Below are positions 42,965 through 50,262 of a stretch of 64,000 nucleotides of DNA, one piece after another. Where the stretch lies: positions 1 to 64,000 of the forward strand of contig NZ_AQQY01000008.1 in NCBI RefSeq assembly GCF_000671395.1, in the 5' to 3' direction. Origin of the DNA: Actibacterium atlanticum (GTDB lineage: Bacteria > Pseudomonadota > Alphaproteobacteria > Rhodobacterales > Rhodobacteraceae). Numbering within the stretch: position 1 is the stretch's first letter; every line of letters starts with the position of its first letter. Below the pieces are notes generated by a model. It had not been told where the DNA came from. It made no database searches and worked only from the letters and a program-made list of their open reading frames with translations. Made by a program: the position numbers and the translations under genes.

Positions 42965-43510
42965 ATGCGTATGACCAGTTCGGATGAAAACCTGGCCCGG
43001 GCCGCCGCTGATGGCGACCGCGATGCTTTTGCAGCCCTGCTGTCGCGGCACTATGACCGGCTGTTCGCCTTTGCCTTTCGCCTAACCGGAAACCGCGCCG
43101 AAGCCGAAGACCTGACCCAGGACATATGCGTTGCGCTGCCGCGAAAACTTGTTTCTTTTCGGGGGGATGCGCGGTTTAGCACGTGGCTTTACCGGGTGGC
43201 AGTGAACGCCTCGCATGACCGCCGTCGCCGTGCGGCAAGCCATGCAAAAGCATCCCAAGGTTGGGGCGATTGGGAGCGTAACCGCCTGCAAACACAGGCA
43301 GAATCGCGCGACGCCAATGACTGGCTGACCCAGGCGATGGCGACTTTGCCCGATGACTTACGTGATACCGTCGCCTTGGTTCTGGGCGAAGGGCTCAGCC
43401 AATCCGAAGCTGCTCAAGTTCTTGATATCGCAGAAGGAACTGTCGCGTGGCGCATGTCCGATGTCAAAAAACGCCTGCGCGAAATCCATGAAAAGGAGGC
43501 CCAGCAATGA
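42965..43510 (+). CDS. ECF-family RNA polymerase sigma factor
   Basis: This 181-aa sigma factor has region 2 (FAALLSRHYDRLFAFAFRLT, then NRAEAEDLTQDICVALPRKL, then WLYRVAVNASHD) and region 4 (ALVLGEGLSQSEAAQVLDIA, then EGTVAWRMSDVKKRLRE). The ATG at 42965 (MRMTSSDENLARAAADGD) is preferred; another ATG at 42971 and a TTG at 42941 are alternatives, and no strong ribosome site marks any. It overlaps the VWA gene by ATGA, and that gene is the probable anti-sigma factor. Confidence 0.9.
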   Translation: MRMTSSDENLARAAADGDRDAFAALLSRHYDRLFAFAFRLTGNRAEAEDLTQDICVALPRKLVSFRGDARFSTWLYRVAVNASHDRRRRAASHAKASQGWGDWERNRLQTQAESRDANDWLTQAMATLPDDLRDTVALVLGEGLSQSEAAQVLDIAEGTVAWRMSDVKKRLREIHEKEAQQ

Positions 43511-45435
43511 GTGACGATCTGGAGTTCCTCAAAGACGCTTTGCGCCAAACCCCGCCCCCCGCGCCTGATAAAAAGGCCGACCATCTGGCGCGCGCGATGG
43601 AAAGTTTCCAAGCCCACCAAGAAACCACTGCCCAGACCCGTCTTAAGAATGATCCCGCCACAAAGGGTGGGGGTTTTCTGGATGGAGTTATTAATATGTT
43701 TCAATCCCTTAGCAGCCGCGCGGGCCTTACCGCGACCACCGGTATCGTCGCCGTTGCAGCGGCCTTTATTGTCTTCACACCGCAAGGGCAACAGCTGCAA
43801 AAACCCACCGTAATCACGCTGAACCAGCCCGAGCCAGGCGCCGTTGACGAACCAATGATCGACCCTGAAATCATCCTGCCCGGCATCTCTGATGACGCAG
43901 TAGCCGAACCGATGGTTGAGTTCGCGCAAGAGGCTGATGCACTTTCATCCGCCCCCCGCGCGGCCCAGAAATTGGCCCCCGCTGGCGGTGCCGTAAACGG
44001 CTTTGGCGGGGTTATTGCGCCTGACATCATCATCGCGGAACCCGCCAACACCGAAGCCTTTGCCAATGAAGACCCTAACCCGGTAAAAGTCGTGGCCGAC
44101 GACCCCGTTTCGACCTTCTCGATTGACGTCGATACGGCCGCCTATGGGGTCGTGCGGTCTTCGCTTAATCGCGGGCAGTTGCCCCCTGTTGATGCCGTGC
44201 GGGCCGAAGAGATCATCAACTATTTTCCCTATGCCTATCCGGCGCCGGATGACGCCGCCTTCAAGCCCACGGTCAGCCTGTCGCCGACCCCGTGGAACGA
44301 AGGAACGCAGCTGTTGCACATCGCGCTTCAGGGGCAGTTGCCCGCACTTGCGGATCGCCCGCCGCTGAACCTTGTATTCTTGATTGATACGTCAGGTTCT
44401 ATGAACACGCCCAGCAAGCTTCCCCTATTAAAACAAAGCTTTAGTCTGATGTTGTCGCAACTGCGCCCCGAAGACGAGGTTGCAATCGTGACCTATGCGG
44501 GCAGTGCCGGGCAGGTGCTTGCGCCCACCAAAGCCTCTGATCGCGCGACGATTCTGGCCGCGCTTGAACGTCTGTCAGCCGGTGGATCAACCGCCGGACA
44601 GGCCGGTTTGCAGCAGGCCTATGCGCTGGCGGAAACCATGGCCGCAGAGGGTGAAGTGAACCGCGTTCTGCTGGCGACGGATGGCGACTTTAACGTCGGC
44701 CTGTCCAACCCCGAGGCGCTGAAAACCTTCATCGCCGACAAGCGTGACAGCGGCACCTATCTGTCGGTTCTGGGCTTTGGCCGGGGCAATCTGGATGACG
44801 CCACAATGCAGGCGTTGGCGCAGAACGGCAATGGGCAGGCGGCCTATATCGACACGCTGAACGAGGCACAGAAAGTGCTGGTTGATCAGCTTTCCGGCGC
44901 GCTGTTTCCGATTGCCGATGACGTCAAAATCCAGATCGAGTTCAACCCCGCCAAGGTCGCCGAATACCGTCTGATCGGCTATGAAACCCGTGCCTTGCGG
45001 CGCGAAGATTTCAACAACGACAAGGTCGATGCGGGTGAAATCGGCGCAGGCCATTCCGTCACCGCGATCTATGAGGTCACGCCGGTTGGCTCGGACGCGG
45101 TGCTGAACGATCCGCTGCGCTATGGCGATGCGGTGGCGACCAGCGAAAGTGACGAGCTGGGCTTCCTGCGTCTGCGCTATAAGGCGCCCGGAGAAACCAC
45201 CAGCCAGCTGATCGAAACCCCCATCGCAGCCCAGCCAACCGCGGCGGGGCAAGAGGCCCAGTTCGCCTTTGCTATGGCCGGGTTTGCGCAGCTTCTGACC
45301 GGCGCGACCTATCTGAACGACTGGGGCTGGGATGATGCCATCGCCCTGGCCAACAGTGCCCGCGGCGACGACCCGTTCGGCTATCGGACCGAGGCCGTCC
45401 AGCTGATGCGACTGGCCAATAGTCTGGGTCAATAA
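43507..45435 (+). CDS. Membrane-anchored von Willebrand A protein, putative anti-sigma factor
   Basis: This 642-aa protein has a short cytoplasmic start (residues 1-70), one membrane helix at 73-90 (GLTATTGIVAVAAAFIVF), a linker with a von_Willebrand N-type domain near 195-260, and a VWA domain with the metal site DTSGSM (294-299). A C-terminal DUF3520-like region follows from about 460. It resembles YfbK-type proteins. The coupled sigma gene and the charged cytoplasmic start suggest it holds the sigma factor, but no zinc or ASD motif is seen there. The VWA half would be periplasmic. Confidence 0.83.
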   Translation: MSDDLEFLKDALRQTPPPAPDKKADHLARAMESFQAHQETTAQTRLKNDPATKGGGFLDGVINMFQSLSSRAGLTATTGIVAVAAAFIVFTPQGQQLQKPTVITLNQPEPGAVDEPMIDPEIILPGISDDAVAEPMVEFAQEADALSSAPRAAQKLAPAGGAVNGFGGVIAPDIIIAEPANTEAFANEDPNPVKVVADDPVSTFSIDVDTAAYGVVRSSLNRGQLPPVDAVRAEEIINYFPYAYPAPDDAAFKPTVSLSPTPWNEGTQLLHIALQGQLPALADRPPLNLVFLIDTSGSMNTPSKLPLLKQSFSLMLSQLRPEDEVAIVTYAGSAGQVLAPTKASDRATILAALERLSAGGSTAGQAGLQQAYALAETMAAEGEVNRVLLATDGDFNVGLSNPEALKTFIADKRDSGTYLSVLGFGRGNLDDATMQALAQNGNGQAAYIDTLNEAQKVLVDQLSGALFPIADDVKIQIEFNPAKVAEYRLIGYETRALRREDFNNDKVDAGEIGAGHSVTAIYEVTPVGSDAVLNDPLRYGDAVATSESDELGFLRLRYKAPGETTSQLIETPIAAQPTAAGQEAQFAFAMAGFAQLLTGATYLNDWGWDDAIALANSARGDDPFGYRTEAVQLMRLANSLGQ

Positions 45436-45457
45436 GCCGATCTGGGCCTGCAAAACC

Positions 45458-45496
45458 TTTAAACCTTTGCTTGAAACTCAGGGCAAAGGTTTAAAC
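45458..45496 (+). repeat. Inverted repeat with TTTAAAC after the VWA gene
   Basis: TTTAAACCTTTGC (45458-45470) and GCAAAGGTTTAAA (45483-45495) are perfect complements with a 12-base loop. CCTTTCTTGC follows. It may end the sigma-VWA transcript, but the T-run is short. It repeats the TTTAAAC motif of 42873-42920. Confidence 0.5.
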
Positions 45497-45538
45497 CTTT
45501 CTTGCAAGGATTTCGCAAAGGTTAACCGGCGTACCCCG

Positions 45539-45576
45539 CCAAAAGAAAACGCGCGGCCCCTTGTGGACCGCGCGTT
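45539..45576 (-). terminator. Rho-independent terminator of hsp20
   Basis: AACGCGCGG (45548-45556) and CCGCGCGTT (45568-45576) are perfect complements with an 11-base loop. On the minus strand the stem is followed by TTCTTTTGG. It is 27 bases past the hsp20 stop. Confidence 0.78.
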
Positions 45577-45603
45577 GCAGACGATGATTTTGGTGGTGTT
45601 TGG

Positions 45604-46059
45604 TTAAGCCTCAACGGCCTTTGCGTCGACCGTGTTGGTACCGGCAATTTCAATCCGGCGGGGTTTCAGCGCCTGCGGCACTTCGCGCACCAGATCAATG
45701 TTCAGCAAGCCATCCACATGGCTCGCACCGGTCACTTTAACGTGGTCGGCCAGATGGAAACGACGCTCGAACGCGCGGGTGGCGATGCCCCGGTGCAGAT
45801 AGCTGCGTGGCGTGTCGTCCTCGGCCTTGCGGGCCGCGACAACCAGCTGGTTTTCTTTGACCTCGACGTTCAGTTCGTCGGCGGCAAAGCCCGCAACCGC
45901 AATGGTGATGCGGTAAGCGTCATCGGCGGTTTTTTCAATGTTATAAGGGGGGTAGGTGGCGTTGGTCCCGTCGGCCGCAAGGGCCCGGTCCATCAAATCG
46001 GCCACACGGTCAAAACCGACAGTGGCACGGTAAAGGGGCGAAAGATCAAGGTTTCGCAT
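45604..46059 (-). CDS. Small heat shock protein, Hsp20 family
   Basis: This 151-aa protein has the alpha-crystallin domain (residues 35-130): YNIEKTADDAYRITIAVAGF, ELNVEVKENQLVV and the edge motif GLLNIDLVREVP. It binds unfolding proteins under heat stress in oligomeric form, like IbpA. AGGAGG lies before the ATG. A heat-shock promoter would be expected in the gap to 46185, but none could be placed with confidence. It is a single-gene unit with its own terminator. Confidence 0.93.
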   Translation of the reverse strand: MRNLDLSPLYRATVGFDRVADLMDRALAADGTNATYPPYNIEKTADDAYRITIAVAGFAADELNVEVKENQLVVAARKAEDDTPRSYLHRGIATRAFERRFHLADHVKVTGASHVDGLLNIDLVREVPQALKPRRIEIAGTNTVDAKAVEA

Positions 46060-46184
46060 GGTGTCATCCTCCTAGAAGCGATGTCTATGTTGCGCCTTCC
46101 CCAAGGGACAGGCAGGGCTTGGCGGGCCCATCATGGCACCCGCACAATCCCGAGATAGGAAGTGGAAAAACCGCTTTCAAGCGG

Positions 46185-47006
46185 TCAGGGTTTCAGGAAT
46201 TTTGCGCCCAGGTCAGATTTCGGGGCACCTTGTCCGAAACGTCGAATGGCAGGCGAAGTGTCACGGAACATGTTTTCACCAGCCTCCAGACGGGATTGCA
46301 GCAGGTCCAGGTTGTCGCCCAATGAAACGCCCAGCGACACCGGTTTGCCCTTCATGTCGGCCATCGAAGATACGACGGATACAATCTGGGGCGCACCATC
46401 ACGAAACGAAAAGATCGGCGCGCCTGAAGAGCCAAAATTAACCGAACATGACAGCATCAGGATGCCCGGACGCCCAGCCAGAACATGGCAGACCTCTTGC
46501 AGTGATGGGGCCTCGGCCCGGTCTTTGGCATAGGATACAACGCCCACCTCATCGCCTTTGCGCGGGCGGCTGGCAGTTTCAAAGGGTGTAAGGCCGGGCA
46601 GACGGATGGGGCGATCCAGCTTCAGCACAGCAATGTCATAGGCAACGCGGCTGACGCGGTCATCATTGCGATAATCATAGCGGGGGTGCACCACGCCGCT
46701 GCGGACGCCGCGATAGGCTTCGGCCCGGCCATTGCGCCAACCTGCCAGAAACTCAATCGAGGACATATCGACGGGCTTGCCATTTTCCTTGTCGTAAAGG
46801 CAGTGGGCCGCGGTCAATACAAGGTCTGCACCAATCAGCGCGCCCGAGCAAAAACCCTTGCTCCCAAAGTTCAAACGTCCCACCGCCTGCCAGCCCTTGC
46901 TGTCATCTGCGGTAGCCAAAAGTTTGAGATCGCTTGCCTGATTGGCCTGTGCCGGTGCCGTGAACACCAGCAGAGCCAAAAGGCAAAGCTTTACAAAATG
47001 GCGCAT
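46185..47006 (-). CDS. Secreted trypsin-like serine protease
   Basis: This 273-aa protein has an N-terminal signal peptide (VKLCLLALLVFTAPAQA). The chymotrypsin-fold triad is complete: H68 in TAAHC, D124 in YDIAVLKL and S194 in GSSGAP. The serine motif differs from the usual GDSGGP. Cysteines C53/C69 and C173/C187 may pair. It is probably periplasmic or secreted; the substrate is unknown. The ATG at 47006 starts the signal peptide; a longer frame to 47081 has no signal in front. Confidence 0.88.
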   Translation of the reverse strand: MRHFVKLCLLALLVFTAPAQANQASDLKLLATADDSKGWQAVGRLNFGSKGFCSGALIGADLVLTAAHCLYDKENGKPVDMSSIEFLAGWRNGRAEAYRGVRSGVVHPRYDYRNDDRVSRVAYDIAVLKLDRPIRLPGLTPFETASRPRKGDEVGVVSYAKDRAEAPSLQEVCHVLAGRPGILMLSCSVNFGSSGAPIFSFRDGAPQIVSVVSSMADMKGKPVSLGVSLGDNLDLLQSRLEAGENMFRDTSPAIRRFGQGAPKSDLGAKFLKP

Positions 47007-47105
47007 GTTTCCTCCGTGTCGTAAGGTCAAGTTACTTCGCAGGTGCGGCAAGATTAAGGCGTGATAGCGGTAGCGCAGCAAAAAGCGTAGCGCTAGGGTG
47101 CCCGT

Positions 47106-47807
47106 ATGGAATTGATGGAACGCATTTCTTTGTTCGCGCCCTTAGATGCGGTCGCCGTGCTGTTTTGGGGCGGGGCGTGGCTGTTGATCGGGATGGTGAT
47201 CGAACGCGGGTATCGCGGGCGCGAGTCCGTTTCGGTGCTGATGAAACAAATTCGCAGCGACTGGATGAAAGAGATGGTCACCCGTCAGCCGCGCATGTTT
47301 GACGCCCAGATTTTGGGAACCCTACGTCAGGGCACGACGTTCTTTGCCTCGGCCTCGATGATTTCGATCGGGGGCGGGTTGGCGTTGATCGGCAATACCG
47401 AACGCCTGCTGGGCGTGGCGCGCGATTTGACGCTGGATATCGCGCCAGCGGTGGTTTGGGAGCTGAAACTGCTGGCGGTGTTGCTGCTGGTCACCAATGC
47501 GTTTCTGAAATTCGTCTGGTCGCATCGGTTGTTCGGCTATAGCGCTGTTGTCATGGCGGCGGTGCCCAATGAACCGCAAGACCCCAACGCCTATCCACGC
47601 GCGCAGAACGCGGCGGATCTGAGCAACACGGCGGCGCGTAGCTTCAATCGGGGCATGCGTTCGCTTTATTTCGCGCTGGCGGGATTGGCGTGGTTGTTGG
47701 GGCCTGCGCCCTTAATGCTGGCAACAGGCGCGACGCTGCTGATGCTTTGGCGGCGCGAGTTTGCGTCGGCATCGCGCATGACTTTGCTGGACCGCACATC
47801 AATGTGA
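47106..47807 (+). CDS. DUF599-family membrane protein
   Basis: This 233-aa protein has about four membrane segments and matches DUF599. Typical pieces are ERGYRGRESVSVLMKQIRSD, the hydrophobic stretch after GTLRQGTTFFASASMISIGG, KFVWSHRLFGYSAVV and FNRGMRSLYFALAGLAWLLG. The function is unknown. It diverges from the protease gene, and the next gene begins within 37 bases of its stop. Confidence 0.85.
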   Translation: MELMERISLFAPLDAVAVLFWGGAWLLIGMVIERGYRGRESVSVLMKQIRSDWMKEMVTRQPRMFDAQILGTLRQGTTFFASASMISIGGGLALIGNTERLLGVARDLTLDIAPAVVWELKLLAVLLLVTNAFLKFVWSHRLFGYSAVVMAAVPNEPQDPNAYPRAQNAADLSNTAARSFNRGMRSLYFALAGLAWLLGPAPLMLATGATLLMLWRREFASASRMTLLDRTSM

Positions 47808-47843
47808 ATGGCGCTGTTCAGGTATCGGGCGCATCCTGCACAC

Positions 47844-48197
47844 ATGTTCAAAGCGATTCCCTTGATATTGGCGTTTGTCGCCACACCCGCGCTGGCTGAT
47901 GGGCCGGTCGTGGAACAGGTCCGCGCCACGCAACAGGGGGGCAGTTGGCGGTTTGACGTAACGCTGAGCCACCCGGATACCGGCTGGGATCACTATGCTG
48001 ACGGATGGGAGGTTCTGGCGCCAGACGGAAGCCAGCTGGGCCTTCGGGTTCTGGCGCATCCGCATGTCAACGAGCAGCCCTTCACCCGATCCTTGTCAGG
48101 TGTGACGATCCCCGAGGGCGTAGCCGAAGTGATCATCCGTGCGCGTGATAACGTGGATGGCTGGGGCGATCAGAGGTTTGTGTATCGCCTGCCTTAG
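47844..48197 (+). CDS. Small exported protein, unknown function
   Basis: This 117-aa protein has a signal peptide (MFKAIPLILAFVATPALA) and a beta-rich mature part with GGSWRFDVTLSHPDTGWDHY and RVLAHPHVNEQPF. I do not recognise the family; the histidines could bind metal. The ATG at 47844 gives a clean signal peptide, while an ATG at 47808 would add 12 residues in front of it. It converges with the next gene, 4 bases away. Confidence 0.7.
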   Translation: MFKAIPLILAFVATPALADGPVVEQVRATQQGGSWRFDVTLSHPDTGWDHYADGWEVLAPDGSQLGLRVLAHPHVNEQPFTRSLSGVTIPEGVAEVIIRARDNVDGWGDQRFVYRLP

Positions 48198-48201
48198 GCC
48201 T

Positions 48202-50262
48202 TTAGCGCCGTCCTTCGCGCAGCCAAGCGCCAAGGCTAAAGGCCGCAGCCAGCAACAGCATCAACCAAATCGGCGCCAGCGGCGTCAGCGTGACGTCTGC
48301 GGTGACAAAGGCTTTGCGTGGGGTGATCCCGATCCAACCGCGCCCATGCGCCATGCGGTCCTCGCGGACGGTGCGCAGGTCGGGCACGCCGTTTTCCAGC
48401 GCCTTGACCCCGCCCCGCGTGGCCGTGGTCATTGGCGCAACGACATCGCCGCTGGCGATGGTGCGTTCAAATTCGCGCGGGGCGGCAGGGCCAAGCGCAA
48501 TCACCGCGTCCAGTTCTCCGTCGCTCAGACGATACAGCCCGATTTGCGCCCCAACATAGGTGGCCGTGAACAGGCCGGGCGCGGTTTCCACCAGCTGCAC
48601 GGTGGCTGTGGACCCATCCGGACCAAGCACCTGAACAGAATGGTCGCGCTGTTCCAGGCTGCGGCGGGTGATCTGAATACGTTGCCCCTGTGCTGTTGCG
48701 GTCAGGGCCTCTTCTTCCAGATCGGGTTCGCGCATCATCCAATGGGCCAGCCGCCGCAGCAGCTCTAACTGCGGACCGCCGCCTTCAAAGCCCCGGTTCC
48801 ACAGCCAGGCGTGATCCGAGGCCAGCAGCGACACGCGCCCTTCGCCGACGCGATCCAATATCAGCAGCGGCCGTTCATCGGGGCCTTCCATGACGACCTG
48901 CCCTTTGGGTGAACGGGTTTCAATCAGACGGAACCAGCGACCCCATTCGCCCTTGTCGGCCTGCCATGCCTGCAGCAACCCGCGGGTGACCGGATGGCGT
49001 TCTCCCAATTCCGTAATGCCGGGGCGAAAGCCTTCTTCGACCACGCGTGCGGTGGGTTCGGCGGGCATGATATCGGACAGAGGCGAGCGAAACAGGCTGT
49101 CGGCGCTGGCGAAATCCGGACCCGCAGCCACCAGAACCGCCCCACCGTTTTCGACATACTGGCGCACGTTGTCCAGATAGGCACTGGGCAGGATGCCGCG
49201 CCGTTTGAAACGGTCAAAGATAATCAGGTCAAACTCGTCGATCTTTTCGATGAACAAATCACGGGTGGGGAAGGCGATCAGCGACAGTTCCGTCACCGGG
49301 ATGCCGTCTTGTTTTTCGGGCGGGCGTAGGATGGTGAAATGCACCAGATCGACCGAGCTGTCGGATTTCAGCAGGTTGCGCCATGTGCGTTCACCGGGAT
49401 GCGGCTCTCCTGATACCAACAGAACCCGCAAGCGATCCCGCACGCCATTGATTTGAACAACGGCGGCATTGTTGCGGTCGGTAAGTTCCCCCTCGGCGGC
49501 GGGCAGGCTGAACTGCAGCACGTTCATCCCGCCATGTTCAAGCGTCACCGGCAGGCTTAGATCGACGCCAACGGGCACCTCATAGAACGCGGGTTCCCCG
49601 CCATCCACCGCGATCGAAATTTCCACCCGGGCGGGCTGGGAAACCGGTACCGCGCCTTCATCCTCGATCCGCAATTGCAGGGTGAATTCTTCGCCGATGA
49701 TGGCGAAAGCCGGGGCGGATTTAACGATCAGCCGGCGGTCCCAATCGGTACCGCGCCCGGTCAGTAGCATGTGCAGCGGGGCGTCCAGCTCGGGCGCTTG
49801 GGCCATGTCGTGCAGTTGCCCATCGCTGAACATCACCACCCCGGCCACGCGCCCGCGCGGCAGTTCGTTCAGGGTCTGGTTCAGTGCCCCCATCAACAGC
49901 GAGCCGCCATTGTCGGGCGCATCGGTGACGATAACTTCGCGCAGTTCTGTGTTGGGCATGGCCGCAACCTCGGCGCGCAGGCGGGTCAGCGCGGCGTTGG
50001 TTTGTGCGGGGCGGTCTGACAGCCTCTGCGAGGCGGTTTCGTCCACCACAGCCACGACAATGTCCGACAGGGACTCGCGGATTTCGCTTTGCAGGCTGGG
50101 GTTGGCAATGGCCGCCAACAGCGCCAGCGCCGCCAGCCCCCGAAAGGCCCACCCGGCGAGGCGACGCCACGCCGCCAGCCCGACATAGGCCACGGCCAGC
50201 GCTATCAGAATCCACACCACCATCCAGGGCACCAGAGGGTCAAAGATCACCACGCCGTTCAT
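48202..50262 (-). CDS. Membrane protein with a glutamine amidotransferase-like domain
   Basis: This 686-aa protein has two N-terminal membrane helices (VVWILIALAVAYVGLAAW, then FRGLAALALLAAIA), a VWA-like segment near 65-190 without a clear metal site, and beta domains. The class I amidotransferase-like domain lies near 290-520 (DLIIFDRFKRRGILPSAY, then YVENGGAVLVAAGPDF). A C-terminal helix ends it (PIWLMLLLAAAFSLGAWL). The amidotransferase cysteine is not evident. It is the last of four coupled genes beginning with moxR. Confidence 0.8.
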   Translation of the reverse strand: MNGVVIFDPLVPWMVVWILIALAVAYVGLAAWRRLAGWAFRGLAALALLAAIANPSLQSEIRESLSDIVVAVVDETASQRLSDRPAQTNAALTRLRAEVAAMPNTELREVIVTDAPDNGGSLLMGALNQTLNELPRGRVAGVVMFSDGQLHDMAQAPELDAPLHMLLTGRGTDWDRRLIVKSAPAFAIIGEEFTLQLRIEDEGAVPVSQPARVEISIAVDGGEPAFYEVPVGVDLSLPVTLEHGGMNVLQFSLPAAEGELTDRNNAAVVQINGVRDRLRVLLVSGEPHPGERTWRNLLKSDSSVDLVHFTILRPPEKQDGIPVTELSLIAFPTRDLFIEKIDEFDLIIFDRFKRRGILPSAYLDNVRQYVENGGAVLVAAGPDFASADSLFRSPLSDIMPAEPTARVVEEGFRPGITELGERHPVTRGLLQAWQADKGEWGRWFRLIETRSPKGQVVMEGPDERPLLILDRVGEGRVSLLASDHAWLWNRGFEGGGPQLELLRRLAHWMMREPDLEEEALTATAQGQRIQITRRSLEQRDHSVQVLGPDGSTATVQLVETAPGLFTATYVGAQIGLYRLSDGELDAVIALGPAAPREFERTIASGDVVAPMTTATRGGVKALENGVPDLRTVREDRMAHGRGWIGITPRKAFVTADVTLTPLAPIWLMLLLAAAFSLGAWLREGRR

